Assembly (NCBI RefSeq): GCF_003945545.1
Contig: NZ_CP029617.1
Coordinates: forward strand, 2,181,001 to 2,245,000
Reading direction: 5' to 3'
From: Streptomyces sp. WAC 01529
GTDB taxonomy: Bacteria; Actinomycetota; Actinomycetes; Streptomycetales; Streptomycetaceae
Length of the DNA: 64,000 bases
Shown: one piece after another, positions 15,721 through 24,321 of the stretch
How positions within the stretch are numbered: position 1 is the stretch's first letter
How the letters are laid out: the number at the start of each line of letters is the position of its first letter
The notes under the pieces: model-generated
What the model was told of the DNA's origin: nothing
The model's database searches: none
Seen by the model: only the letters and a program-made list of their open reading frames with translations
Translations under genes and position numbers: made by a program

Positions 15721-17118
15721 ATGGGACGCACATCACGAAAACGATCAAAGCTCGCGCGGCGCCTGGTCGCCGTGTCAGCGGCTGTAGTCATGGGCGGCGG
15801 CGGTCTGATCGCCGTGAACGTCTACGCGAACGCCGGGGAGGGCGCCGACCAGCCCCCTCCGCAGGCGTCCGGCCTGCCTGTCTCGACCATCAGCTGTCCT
15901 GATGTGGCCAATCGCCTGTCGGACGTTCCTCAGGGCGCGCGCGGCGAGGTCGACGACCGGCTCGCGGAACTCGACAGTCAGATCACTCGGGCGTACGACC
16001 AGCTCGGCGCGGCGCGGGACAAGCAGTCCGTACTCGCTCCGCTGGAGGAGCGGCGCCAGGGCACGCTCGGCGAGATCGCGGACGCCATGGACCAGGCGGG
16101 GCAACGGCCCGAGCGCCTCGACAGCATGGCGCCCTGCACCCTGCGCGCCGTCGACGCCCCCGACCAGCAGGGTCAGCAGGGGCAACAAGGCGAGCAGGGC
16201 CAGCAGGGCCAGGGGCCCGGACAGGGCGGCAATGGGCCCGCGGCCAATGACTTCGTCGAGATCGAGTCCGTACAGCCGAACGTCAACCGCCCCCGCAATC
16301 AGCGGGGCGCATCCCGCGGCACCTTCACCACGAAGTGCGGGCGGAACGAGAACGGCAAGTTCAACCCCGACAACGTCATCGTCGCGCCCGGCGTGAGCAA
16401 CGGCGCCCACCACATGCACGATTACGTGGGTAACCAGGCGACGGACGCCTTCTCCGGTGACGACGACCTCGCGAACGGCCGGACCAGCTGCCGGAACCAG
16501 GGCGACAAGTCGACGTACTACTGGCCCGTGCTGCGGCTCCAGAACGGGGAGAACGAGGCGGACGCCCAGGCGGACGGCGGCGGAAAGGACCAGAACGTCG
16601 GCGAGATCCAGACCCCGTCCTCGGTCACGCTGAACTTCGTCGGAAACCCGCGGAGCAAGGTCGTCGCGATGCCGCGGTTCCTGCGCATCATCACCGGTGA
16701 CGCCAAGGCGTTCACGAACGGCGACGCCAACGCCAACGCCTCGTGGAGCTGCACCGGGTTCGAGGACCGGCAGCTGAAGGACAAGTATCCGATCTGTCCC
16801 GAGGGCAGCAAGGTCGTCCGGACGTTCAACTTCCAGAGCTGCTGGGACGGCCGGAACACCGACAGCGCCAACCACCGCACCCATGTCGCCTTCGCGGACC
16901 AGCGGACGGGCGCCTGCCCCCAGGGCTTCAAGGCCATCCCGCAGCTGGTGCAGCGCGTCGTGTACGACGTGCCGCCGGGGCCCGGCTTCGCCGTCGACTC
17001 GTTCCCCGAGCAGCTGCACAAGCCCGTCACCGACCACGGCGACTTCATCAACGTCTTCGACGAGCGGCTGATGCGGCGCGTCGCGGACTGCGTCAACTCC
17101 GGGCAGCGCTGCACCTGA
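15721..17118 (+). CDS. Exported DUF1996-domain protein
   Basis: 465 aa. N-terminal RSKLARRLVAVSAAVVMGGGGLIAVNVYANA is a signal or anchor. Residues about 55-140 form a helical cysteine-bearing region. A Gln/Gly linker (QQGQQGQQGEQGQQGQG, about 147-165) follows, then the DUF1996 domain: FVEIESVQPNVNRP, RGTFTTKCGRNENGKFNPDN, GAHHMHDYVGNQATDAFS, CRNQGDKSTYYWPVLR, and FQSCWDGRNTDSANHRTHVAF. Domains of this type occur in secreted actinobacterial and fungal proteins, and histidine-rich signatures such as HHMHDY suggest metal or carbohydrate binding; no function is established here. There is no good ribosome binding site upstream, so the mRNA may be nearly leaderless. Confidence 0.88.
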   Translation: MGRTSRKRSKLARRLVAVSAAVVMGGGGLIAVNVYANAGEGADQPPPQASGLPVSTISCPDVANRLSDVPQGARGEVDDRLAELDSQITRAYDQLGAARDKQSVLAPLEERRQGTLGEIADAMDQAGQRPERLDSMAPCTLRAVDAPDQQGQQGQQGEQGQQGQGPGQGGNGPAANDFVEIESVQPNVNRPRNQRGASRGTFTTKCGRNENGKFNPDNVIVAPGVSNGAHHMHDYVGNQATDAFSGDDDLANGRTSCRNQGDKSTYYWPVLRLQNGENEADAQADGGGKDQNVGEIQTPSSVTLNFVGNPRSKVVAMPRFLRIITGDAKAFTNGDANANASWSCTGFEDRQLKDKYPICPEGSKVVRTFNFQSCWDGRNTDSANHRTHVAFADQRTGACPQGFKAIPQLVQRVVYDVPPGPGFAVDSFPEQLHKPVTDHGDFINVFDERLMRRVADCVNSGQRCT

Positions 17119-17148
17119 CGCCAACCCCCTGCCCCCCCGCTGGGCCCC

Positions 17149-17601
17149 TCACCCCATGCGGTGACCGTGGTGGTCCCCGCCGTGCCTCCCCGCGGCGTCC
17201 ACCACGGTCCCGCCAAGACGTTCGCGCAGCGCCGAGATGTCGGCGCGGGCGCCGACGGCGACCCAGCTGCCGCCGACGAGGTACGTACCGCCGTAGTCGT
17301 CCGCCTCGTCGAGCCATTCGGCCTGGCCACGGGCGTTCGCGAAGGTGACGAGCACATAGCGCCGGGGACCGTTCTCACAGGTGGCCTGGCGCAGGTCGGC
17401 CGCGTCCGTCTGGATGTCGGCCCTGCACTTCGCCCTGGCCGCCAGCTGCTCCAGGCTGCCGCTCGCCGTGCCCGGTGCGCCGTCACCCCCCGGGCCGCAC
17501 CCCACGATCACCGAGCCGCATCCCACCATCGCGAGCAGCAGGCCCACGCCCCTGCCGCTGAACCTGCCCCTGCCCGCACGCACGCTCCGCGCTGCCTTCA
17601 T
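17149..17601 (-). CDS. Small lipoprotein of unknown function
   Basis: 150 aa from ATG 17601 (GTGGGAC upstream). The signal GVGLLLAMVGCGSVIVGC has the lipobox IVGC. The mature part LEQLAARAKCRADIQTDAADLRQATCENGPRRYVLVTFANARGQAEWLDEADDYGGTYLVGGSWV holds a Cys pair and a short alpha/beta domain. The C-terminus is His/Gly-rich (RHGGDHHGHRMG). Longer upstream open frame is out of character. It is convergent with the DUF1996 gene and divergent from the GH89 gene (110-base gap). Confidence 0.8.
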   Translation of the reverse strand: MKAARSVRAGRGRFSGRGVGLLLAMVGCGSVIVGCGPGGDGAPGTASGSLEQLAARAKCRADIQTDAADLRQATCENGPRRYVLVTFANARGQAEWLDEADDYGGTYLVGGSWVAVGARADISALRERLGGTVVDAAGRHGGDHHGHRMG

Positions 17602-17711
17602 CGTCCCACCAACCGCTTCCGGCGAGCCGAACTCGCCTGTCTCGTATGCACCTTTGAGGGAGCCGGCCGCGCGGATACCGTGCGCCGCAGCCTTCACCTC
17701 AGGGGGTACAC

Positions 17712-20700
17712 ATGTCCGAACCGTCCCGACGTTCCGTGCTCGGCACCGCCGGAGCCCTCGGCCTCGGCGCCGCCACCGGCGGGGTACCGCTCTCGGCCCA
17801 TGCCGCCGACCGGCCCGCGAGGGCCCCGGCCTTCGATACGGATTCCGCGCGCTCGGCACTCAACAGACTCCTTCCGCGTCACGCGGAACAGTTCCGGCTC
17901 GGGCTCCGTCCGGCGAAGGACGGACGCGAGGACCGCTTCCGGGTCACCGGCACCACCGGGCGGATCGAGGTCTCCGGCACGACGCCGGCCGTGCTGCTCA
18001 CCGGCGTCCACTGGTACCTGAAGTACGTCTGCGGCGCCCATATCACCTGGAACGGGCGCCAGTTGGAGCTGCCGCGCAGGCTCCCCGCCCCGGCCCGGCC
18101 GCTGGAGCGGTCCACCACGCTCCCCCACCGGTTCGCCCTGAACGACACCAACGACGGGTACACCGCGCCCTACGCCGACTGGGCGTACTGGGAGCGGATG
18201 ATCGACGTACTCGCCCTGCACGGCTGCAACGAAGTCCTCGTGGTGGCGGGCGCCGAGGCCGTCTACCACCGCGTCCTGAGGGAGTTCGGCTACTCCGACG
18301 CCGAGGCCAGGGCGTGGCTGCCCGCCCCCTCGCACCAGCCGTGGTGGCTGCTCCAGAACCTCGCCGGGTACGGGGGTCCGCTCACCGGGCGACTGATGGC
18401 CGACCGGGCGCGGTTGGGGCGGCGGATCACCGACCGGCTCCGCGCGCTCGGCATAGCGCCCGTGCTGCCCGGCTACTACGGGCACGTCCCCGACGGCTTC
18501 GTCGAGCGCAACGGCGGGGACGCGCGGGTCGTCCCCCAGGGCATCTGGCACGGCTTCCAGCGGCCCGACTGGCTCGACCCGCGCACCACGGCCTTCGCGG
18601 AGGTCGCCGCCTCCTTCTACCGCCACCAGGAACAGCTCCTCGGCCCCGCCGACCTGTTCAAGATGGACCTGCTGCACGAGGGCGGCACCCCCGGTGACGT
18701 GCCCGTGCCCGCCGCCGCCCGGGGCGTGGAGGCCGCCCTGCGCGCGGCACGGCCCGGCGCGACCTGGGTGATCCTCGGCTGGGAGGCCAATCCGCTGCCC
18801 GCGCTGCTCGACGCCGTCGACAAGGAGCGGATGCTGATCGTCGACGGTGTCTCGGACCGGTACGCGGGCGTCACCGACCGCGAGAAGGACTGGGGCGGGA
18901 CCCCGTACGCGTTCGGCACCATCCCCAACTTCGGCGGGCGCACGACGATCGGCGCCCGCACCCACCTGTGGAACGAGAAGTTCTTCGCCTGGCGTGACAA
19001 GGCGGGCAGCGCGCTGGCCGGCACCGCCTTCATGCCGGAGGCCACCGACCGGGACCCGGCCGCCTTCGAGCTGTTCTCCGAACTGGCATGGACCAAGGCC
19101 CCGTTGGACCGGGCCGCGTGGTTCTCCTCGTACGCCGATTTCCGGTACGGCGGGCGCGACCGGGACGCGCGGGACGCCTGGCGGGCGCTGCGCGACACCG
19201 CCTACCGGCACACCGCGGTGGAGCGCAGCGACCCCCACGACTCCCTGTTCGCCGCCCGCCCCGACCTCGCGGCGAACCGCGCCGCCGAGTACGCGCCGCG
19301 CGCCCTCACCTACGACCCCGCCCGCTTCGACGCCGCGCTCACCGGGCTGCTCGGGGTGGCGGGCGCGCTGCGGGGCAGCGCCGCCTACCGGTACGACCTG
19401 GTGGACGTGGCCCGCCAGGCCCTCGCGCACCGCAGCCGCCAGCTCCTGCCGCAGCTGCGGGCCGCCTACCGGCGCAAGGATCAGGACGCCTTCCGCGCTC
19501 TTTCGGCGCTGTGGCTGCGGCTGATGCGGCTCTCGGACGAGGTCACGGGGACGCATTCCGCCTTCCTGCTCGGGCCGTGGATCGAGGCCGCCCGGCGCAT
19601 GGGGACGACCGACGCCGAGCGCGCCGAGTTCGAGCGGACCGCCAAGGTGCTGATCACCGTGTGGGGCGGGCGCGCCACGGCCGACGGCGGCAGGCTCCAC
19701 GAGTACGGCAACCGTGAGTGGCACGGGCTGATGAGCGACTTCTACGTGCCCCGCTGGCAGCGGTGGCTCGACGAGCTGGCGGACGCGCTGGCCGCGGGGC
19801 GCGAGCCGGTGCCGGTCGACTGGTTCGCGGTGGAGGAGCCCTGGACACGGGAGCGCGAGGACTATCCGCTGCGGCCTACCGGCGATCCGTACCGCACTGT
19901 CTCGCGGGTGCGCGGCGTCCTCGCGCGGGCGCCCTACCAGGGGAGCGTGGAGGTCACCGCGGAGCCGCCCGCGTTCCCGCCCGGCGGCCACGCGCGCGTG
20001 ACGGCCGTTTTCCGCAACGTCAACGGGCTGCGCGCGACGGGCCGCGTCGACTTCGCGTTGACCGGCGTCGAGGCGGAGCCGACGGGCCCGGTGTCCCTGC
20101 CGAGGGTGGGCCCCGGGGCCACGGGCGAGGTCACGTGGCGGGCGGGGGCCCCGGTGACCCCCCTGGACCGGCCGCTGCGTCCGCTGCCGTACGAGATCGC
20201 CGTGCGGTACGGCCCGGCGGGCGAGCGGCGGGTGCGGCACGTCCACGAAGGGACCCTGTTCGAGGCGGGGCCGGTGAGCGGCAGCTGGCGGACATACTCC
20301 AACAACGCGGCCGTCTTCGGCGAGTGGGAGGGGCGGTACGCGATCCATGGGGGCGGGGCGGACCTGTGGAAGGGCACCGCGGAGTTCGGCGCGCTCTACC
20401 GGGCGGGGGCGCTGCGTGACGGGGTCTCGGTGACGGTACGGGTCGACGCGCAGGCGGCGACGGGGCCCTGGGCGCGGGCGGGCCTCATCGCCCGCGACGC
20501 GCTGGCCACGGCGGGCTCTCCCGGCTTCGTGAACCTTGCCGTGACTCCGGGGAACGGGGTGGTGCTGTCGTACGACACGAACGGCGACGGAACGCTGGAC
20601 ACGTACCAGCGGCTTACGGGCGTCCGGGCGCCGGTGCTGCTGCGGCTGACCCGTGCCGGGGCTTCCTTCGTGGGCGCCTGTTCCCTGGACGGGGGCTCCA

Positions 20701-20837
20701 CTTGGCGGACGGTGGCGACGGTGGCGGTGCCGCCGGGGGCGGGGGCGGTGCAGGACGCGGGCATGTTCATGAGCGCGGCGAACGGTGGGGACGGGGAGCG
20801 GGGGGTGGTGGAGTTCGGGGGGTGGGCGGTGGTGTGA
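17712..20837 (+). CDS. Secreted alpha-N-acetylglucosaminidase, GH89
   Basis: 1041 aa. A Tat-type signal (SRRSVLGTAGALGLGAATGG) exports the protein. The small N-terminal domain holds GTTPAVLLTGVHWYLKYVCGAHITW. The catalytic barrel follows with FALNDTNDGYTAPYADWAYWERMIDVLALHGCNEVLVV and PGYYGHVP. The acid is probably Glu323 in FKMDLLHEGG and the nucleophile probably Glu443 in GTAFMPEATDRD, by analogy with human NAGLU. The helical C-terminal domain of the family ends near residue 710. Beyond it, about 300 extra residues form a NEW3-like beta domain (VTAEPPAFPPGGHARVTAVFRNVNG) and a beta-sandwich similar to DUF1349 types (LIARDALATAGSPGFVNLAV). It releases terminal alpha-linked GlcNAc from glycans. 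It is a single gene; the ATG lies next to a weak AGGGGG. Confidence 0.93.
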   Translation: MSEPSRRSVLGTAGALGLGAATGGVPLSAHAADRPARAPAFDTDSARSALNRLLPRHAEQFRLGLRPAKDGREDRFRVTGTTGRIEVSGTTPAVLLTGVHWYLKYVCGAHITWNGRQLELPRRLPAPARPLERSTTLPHRFALNDTNDGYTAPYADWAYWERMIDVLALHGCNEVLVVAGAEAVYHRVLREFGYSDAEARAWLPAPSHQPWWLLQNLAGYGGPLTGRLMADRARLGRRITDRLRALGIAPVLPGYYGHVPDGFVERNGGDARVVPQGIWHGFQRPDWLDPRTTAFAEVAASFYRHQEQLLGPADLFKMDLLHEGGTPGDVPVPAAARGVEAALRAARPGATWVILGWEANPLPALLDAVDKERMLIVDGVSDRYAGVTDREKDWGGTPYAFGTIPNFGGRTTIGARTHLWNEKFFAWRDKAGSALAGTAFMPEATDRDPAAFELFSELAWTKAPLDRAAWFSSYADFRYGGRDRDARDAWRALRDTAYRHTAVERSDPHDSLFAARPDLAANRAAEYAPRALTYDPARFDAALTGLLGVAGALRGSAAYRYDLVDVARQALAHRSRQLLPQLRAAYRRKDQDAFRALSALWLRLMRLSDEVTGTHSAFLLGPWIEAARRMGTTDAERAEFERTAKVLITVWGGRATADGGRLHEYGNREWHGLMSDFYVPRWQRWLDELADALAAGREPVPVDWFAVEEPWTREREDYPLRPTGDPYRTVSRVRGVLARAPYQGSVEVTAEPPAFPPGGHARVTAVFRNVNGLRATGRVDFALTGVEAEPTGPVSLPRVGPGATGEVTWRAGAPVTPLDRPLRPLPYEIAVRYGPAGERRVRHVHEGTLFEAGPVSGSWRTYSNNAAVFGEWEGRYAIHGGGADLWKGTAEFGALYRAGALRDGVSVTVRVDAQAATGPWARAGLIARDALATAGSPGFVNLAVTPGNGVVLSYDTNGDGTLDTYQRLTGVRAPVLLRLTRAGASFVGACSLDGGSTWRTVATVAVPPGAGAVQDAGMFMSAANGGDGERGVVEFGGWAVV

Positions 20838-21313
20838 CTGGCGGGGGTGCCTTGGGCGGGGTCTCGCCTTGGCTTCGTGGGTGGGGCGGGGCCGCGGGGG
20901 TATGTGCGTGCTCGCCATCTCGGTGCGGGCGCCTGCTGGTTGTTGCTCGGTTACTGGGGGCCACTGTGCTGCGCTCGCACATACCCCCACGTCCCCTCCG
21001 GCGCGCGCGCGGCTGCGGGCCGGTGGGGGTGACCTGCCGGGCGTGCCCGTTCCCCTGCGTTGCAGGGAAGGCCCGCACCCGCCCCGCCGGTACCCCCGCC
21101 CCGCCCGCGTTCCCGCGAGGGAGTTCCCCACCCACCCGCCCCCGCCCCTACGGCACATCGCCCGGTGCCGCGAGACGGGTGGGTGGGTGGGGAAGCATCC
21201 GCCGCGAAGCGGCGGGACAGGGACGCCCGCAACGGCGGGGAGAGCACCCGAGGCACGCCCGCACGAAGCGACCCCGGACGGCCTTGAGGTGACCATCCGA
21301 GGATTCGCTCGTT
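20838..21313. repeat. Repeat-rich intergenic region after the GH89 gene
   Basis: No gene is supported in these 476 bases. A 13-bp inverted repeat (GGGGGTATGTGCG at 20896-20908, CGCACATACCCCC at 20976-20988, 67-base loop) could fold as a large hairpin after the GH89 stop. A second stem, TTCCCCTGC-GTT-GCAGGGAA, lies near 21050-21069. From 21123 to 21218 the region contains one copy of the G-quadruplex/hairpin module described separately. Confidence 0.75.
21123..21218 (+). repeat. G-quadruplex/hairpin module, copy at 21 kb
   Basis: Left arm TTCCCCACCCACCC (21123-21136) pairs with GGGTGGGTGGGGAA on the right (21181-21194). Between them CGGCAC/GTGCCG forms a small stem. GGGTGGGTGGGTGGGG (21177-21192) is a perfect four-tract quadruplex motif with one-base loops. 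It is followed by CCGCCGC-GAA-GCGGCGG (21199-21215). Same order of elements as the copies near 58.3-58.6 kb. Confidence 0.85.
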
Positions 21314-23272
21314 TTGCTGAACGTGTCGTCGAATGTGCAGTCTCAGCCTTCCCAGTCCCCAGGCGCCAGCACCAACGCCAACGCCAGCGCGAGCGCCCCC
21401 GCTCCCGTCCTCGACGTGGAGCAGGCCGAGGCCGCCCTCGTCGAGCACTACCCGCGGCTCGTCCGGTTGGCCTATCTGGTGCTGCCACCCAGCCTCGGCC
21501 GCAACCGCCGGGTCCTGACCGCCCACGCCCTCACGCAGCGCGCCCTGCCGCGCGGCCGCAAGTCGGGCACCGAGGTCGCCATCCCCTCGCAGCGGGGCGG
21601 CGGCCCGCACCTGCGGGACCCCGGGTACGCGTACGTACGCCTCCAGGTCCTGCGCGGCGCGCTCGACGCGGGGCTCCCCCTGACGTGGAAGGCCCTGCCC
21701 AGGCGGGCACAGCTGCCGCCGCTGCTGCCCCAGGTCCGGGGGCTGCGGCTCTTCCCGCGTGCGGGCGGCGCCGACGAACTCGCCTTGGACCAGCGCCTGG
21801 CCAAGCTCTCGGGTGCCGCCCGCGCCGCCTACGTCCTGCGCGGCCTGGAGGGGCTCGACGACGCCGGCGTGTGCACGGTGCTGACGGCCGCCGGGTGCGA
21901 CGACGTCGACGACGCCCTCGACGAGGCGGACGAGGTCGAGGCGCGCTACGCCCTGCTCGCCTCCCCCGAGTTCGACCCCTGCTCCCTCCAGGCCAGGCCG
22001 ACCGACCTGATGCGGCGCAGGCAGCACATGAAGGCCGCCGGTGTCGCCGCCCTCGCCATGCTGGTGTGCGGGGCGTTGCTCGGTATGCCGGGCGAGGGCT
22101 GGGGGCCCGACGGCGCCGCCGCTCCCCCGTACGCGCGAAACCCCGCCGCCCAAGCCGCCCTCGACCCCGGCCAGTTGACGGTGGCGACCGCGAGCGCGTG
22201 GAAACGTTCCGCCCGCACCGACTTCTCCGTGTGGCCCGCCCGCGGCAACCTCACCGGCGACCGGGAACTCCTGCGCCGCGCCCTCGCCGTCTGGGCGCGG
22301 CCCGGTGAGACCGTCCAGGTGTCCGCCACGCCCGGCACTCCCTCCGGAGCGCCCCCCGGGCCCGCCCAGCTGCTCTTCGCGGGCGATGTCGACGCCGCGC
22401 GCGTGGTGCTGCTCCACGACGGTCTGCGCATCGTGCGCTATGCCGAGCCGAAGGAGGGCACGAGCGGCGCCGCGCTGGACTTCGCGCGGGTGGACGGCGC
22501 GAGCGGCCCCGAGGCGAGCGCCGTCGTCGTCAGCCGCGCGGACGGCAACATCCGCTATCTGACGGCCCCTTGGGTCAAGGCCGCCGCGGTCCGCGACCTG
22601 CTGAAGCCCGCGGACAGGGCCCAGCCCCTGCGCCGCGGCAAGGACGGCGTCACCGACCCCTTCGCCGGCCCCGCGCCGACCGGACAGTGCACGTCCTGGA
22701 ACGCGCTGCGGCTGCGCGACGACACCGGTGCGGTGCGGACATCGACCGACCTCGGGGAGCTGACCCCTGCCCGGCTGACGGCGGGCCGCCCAGAGGCGCC
22801 GCGCGAGGCCGCGCCCGCGGACTGGGCCAAGACCGCCTGTTCCCTCGCGACGGTGCGCTCGAACGGCGTACGGTCCGTGAACTCCTGGGCGTACGCCCGT
22901 CAGACCCTCCCCGAGGGCAACGGCGCCGCCCAGTGGGTCTGCACCCGCGCCGAGACCTGGCGGGGCGCGGGCAGCCGGTCCCTCGCCCAGTTCGAGACGG
23001 CGGGCGGGCCCGCGGGCGCCGTGGCCGCCAAGGCCGAGGACACTCTCGCGTGCGGCGCCCGCGACCCGAAGGTCCTCGCGGGCGTCCTGTGGAAGTCCCG
23101 GGGCGGGAACTGGTACCTCCTGGGCGCGGGCAGCAAGGACGTCACGTCCCTGACCACGTCCGGCGGCGACCGGGTCCAGGGCAACGTCATCGCGGCCAGG
23201 ACGGAGCGCACCGCACGGGCGCGGCTGACCGGCACCCTGGCGGACGGCACGAAGGTGTCGACGCTGGGGTAG
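21314..23272 (+). CDS. ECF-sigma-like protein fused to a membrane anchor and extracytoplasmic domain
   Basis: 652 aa. Residues about 35-215 resemble a degenerate ECF sigma factor: VEHYPRLVRLAYLVLPPSLGRNRRVLTAHALTQRAL as region 2, and LDQRLAKLSGAARAAYVLRGLEGLDDAGVCTVLTAAGCDDVDDALDEADEVE as region 4. One membrane helix follows at about 241-258 (AAGVAALAMLVCGALLG). The remaining about 390 residues lie outside the membrane, with several cysteines (TGQCTSWN, KTACSL, WVCTRAE, DTLACGARD) that could pair. The helix-turn-helix part lacks a normal recognition helix, so transcriptional activity is doubtful. The start is taken as TTG 21314 with GAGGA ten bases upstream; GTG 21323 is an alternative. The protein is not assigned a function. 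Confidence 0.8.
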   Translation: MLNVSSNVQSQPSQSPGASTNANASASAPAPVLDVEQAEAALVEHYPRLVRLAYLVLPPSLGRNRRVLTAHALTQRALPRGRKSGTEVAIPSQRGGGPHLRDPGYAYVRLQVLRGALDAGLPLTWKALPRRAQLPPLLPQVRGLRLFPRAGGADELALDQRLAKLSGAARAAYVLRGLEGLDDAGVCTVLTAAGCDDVDDALDEADEVEARYALLASPEFDPCSLQARPTDLMRRRQHMKAAGVAALAMLVCGALLGMPGEGWGPDGAAAPPYARNPAAQAALDPGQLTVATASAWKRSARTDFSVWPARGNLTGDRELLRRALAVWARPGETVQVSATPGTPSGAPPGPAQLLFAGDVDAARVVLLHDGLRIVRYAEPKEGTSGAALDFARVDGASGPEASAVVVSRADGNIRYLTAPWVKAAAVRDLLKPADRAQPLRRGKDGVTDPFAGPAPTGQCTSWNALRLRDDTGAVRTSTDLGELTPARLTAGRPEAPREAAPADWAKTACSLATVRSNGVRSVNSWAYARQTLPEGNGAAQWVCTRAETWRGAGSRSLAQFETAGGPAGAVAAKAEDTLACGARDPKVLAGVLWKSRGGNWYLLGAGSKDVTSLTTSGGDRVQGNVIAARTERTARARLTGTLADGTKVSTLG

Positions 23273-23372
23273 CGGGCCCCGGCGGGCGGGGTGCGCGGCG
23301 AGTGATCGTTCGGGCCGAATTCCCTTCGCGCACCCCTGTACCACCCGACCTACCCATCAGTACATTGACGCC

Positions 23373-24320
23373 ATGTCTAACACGCAGAGGCGGGTGCCCG
23401 AGCCCGTCGCGTCCGAGCACATATCGCTCAAGGCTCGCAACGTCTCCTTCTCCTGGGAGCAGACCCCGCTCCACTGGCTCCCGGGCGACCCGTTCACCAC
23501 GCACACCATCAACGTGCTGCATCTGCTGCTGCCCGCCGGTGAGCGCTGGTTCGTGCACGTCTACAAGCAGGTCCTGCCGTACATAACGGACGAGCGGCTG
23601 CGCGAGGACGTCATCGGGTTCATCGGCCAGGAGGCGGTGCACTCGCAGGCCCACGACGAGGTCCTGCCGCACCTCAAGGAGCAGGGGCTCGACCCGACCC
23701 CGTACACCGCGCAGGTCGACTGGCTCTTCGAGAAGCTGCTCGGGGACCGCACGCTGCCGCCGGGCAGGGCGCGCCACTGGTGGCTGATGGAGCGCGTCGC
23801 GATGATCGCGGCCATCGAGCACTACACCGCCTTCCTCGGCGACTGGGTCCTCAACGCCCGGGAACTGGACCGCAGGGGCGCCGACCCGACCATGCTGGAC
23901 CTGCTGCGCTGGCACGGCGCCGAGGAGGTCGAGCACCGGTCGGTGGCCTTCGAGCTGTTCCTGCACGTCGACGGCGGCTACCGGCGCCGGGCGCGGACCT
24001 GGGCGACCGCGTTCACCGCCCTGGTCTTCCTCTGGCAGCGCGGGGCGCGGTTCTTCATGGAGAACGACCCGACGCTCGTCGACGGCAAGGCGAGCCTCAA
24101 GGACTTCTACCGCAGCGGGCGCGCGGGCACCCTGCCGACGGCCGGCGCCATGCTCCGCTCCATCCCCCGTTACCTGAGCCGCGGTTACCACCCCTCACAG
24201 GAGGGCAGCACGGAGCAGGCCCTGGCCTATCTCGCCTCCTCACCGGCCGCCACCGCCGCCGAAAGGGCCGGCTCCGAGCGGGCCGCCGCCGGTGCCAGGC
24301 AGCCGGGCGGGGGCCTCTGA
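23373..24320 (+). CDS. Ferritin-like diiron protein of the PF10118 metal-dependent hydrolase family
   Basis: 315 aa. The body matches the family annotated as predicted metal-dependent hydrolase: WLPGDPFTTHTINVLHLLLPAGERWFVHVYKQVLPYI, FIGQEAVHSQAHDEVLPHL, MERVAMIAAIEHYTAFLGDW, LLRWHGAEEVEHRSVAFELF. Carboxylate/histidine pairs are arranged like a four-helix diiron site: Glu87xxHis90, Glu149-His150 and Glu185xxHis188. That pattern suggests an oxygen-activating diiron centre more than a hydrolase; this is an inference. The next gene, which begins one base after this stop, is a 2Fe-2S flavin reductase, a natural electron donor. A TetR gene follows. Confidence 0.87.
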   Translation: MSNTQRRVPEPVASEHISLKARNVSFSWEQTPLHWLPGDPFTTHTINVLHLLLPAGERWFVHVYKQVLPYITDERLREDVIGFIGQEAVHSQAHDEVLPHLKEQGLDPTPYTAQVDWLFEKLLGDRTLPPGRARHWWLMERVAMIAAIEHYTAFLGDWVLNARELDRRGADPTMLDLLRWHGAEEVEHRSVAFELFLHVDGGYRRRARTWATAFTALVFLWQRGARFFMENDPTLVDGKASLKDFYRSGRAGTLPTAGAMLRSIPRYLSRGYHPSQEGSTEQALAYLASSPAATAAERAGSERAAAGARQPGGGL

Positions 24321-24321
24321 C

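Noticed and set aside
20838..21313. Small genes in the GH89 downstream region
   Set aside because: All frames there are Gly/Arg/Pro-rich and follow the inverted repeats; no ribosome binding site and start pair fits.
17694..21488. 1264-codon minus-strand open frame opposite the GH89 gene
   Set aside because: Shadow of a gene with clear GH89 motifs; the predicted product is Arg/Pro/Gly-rich without fold.
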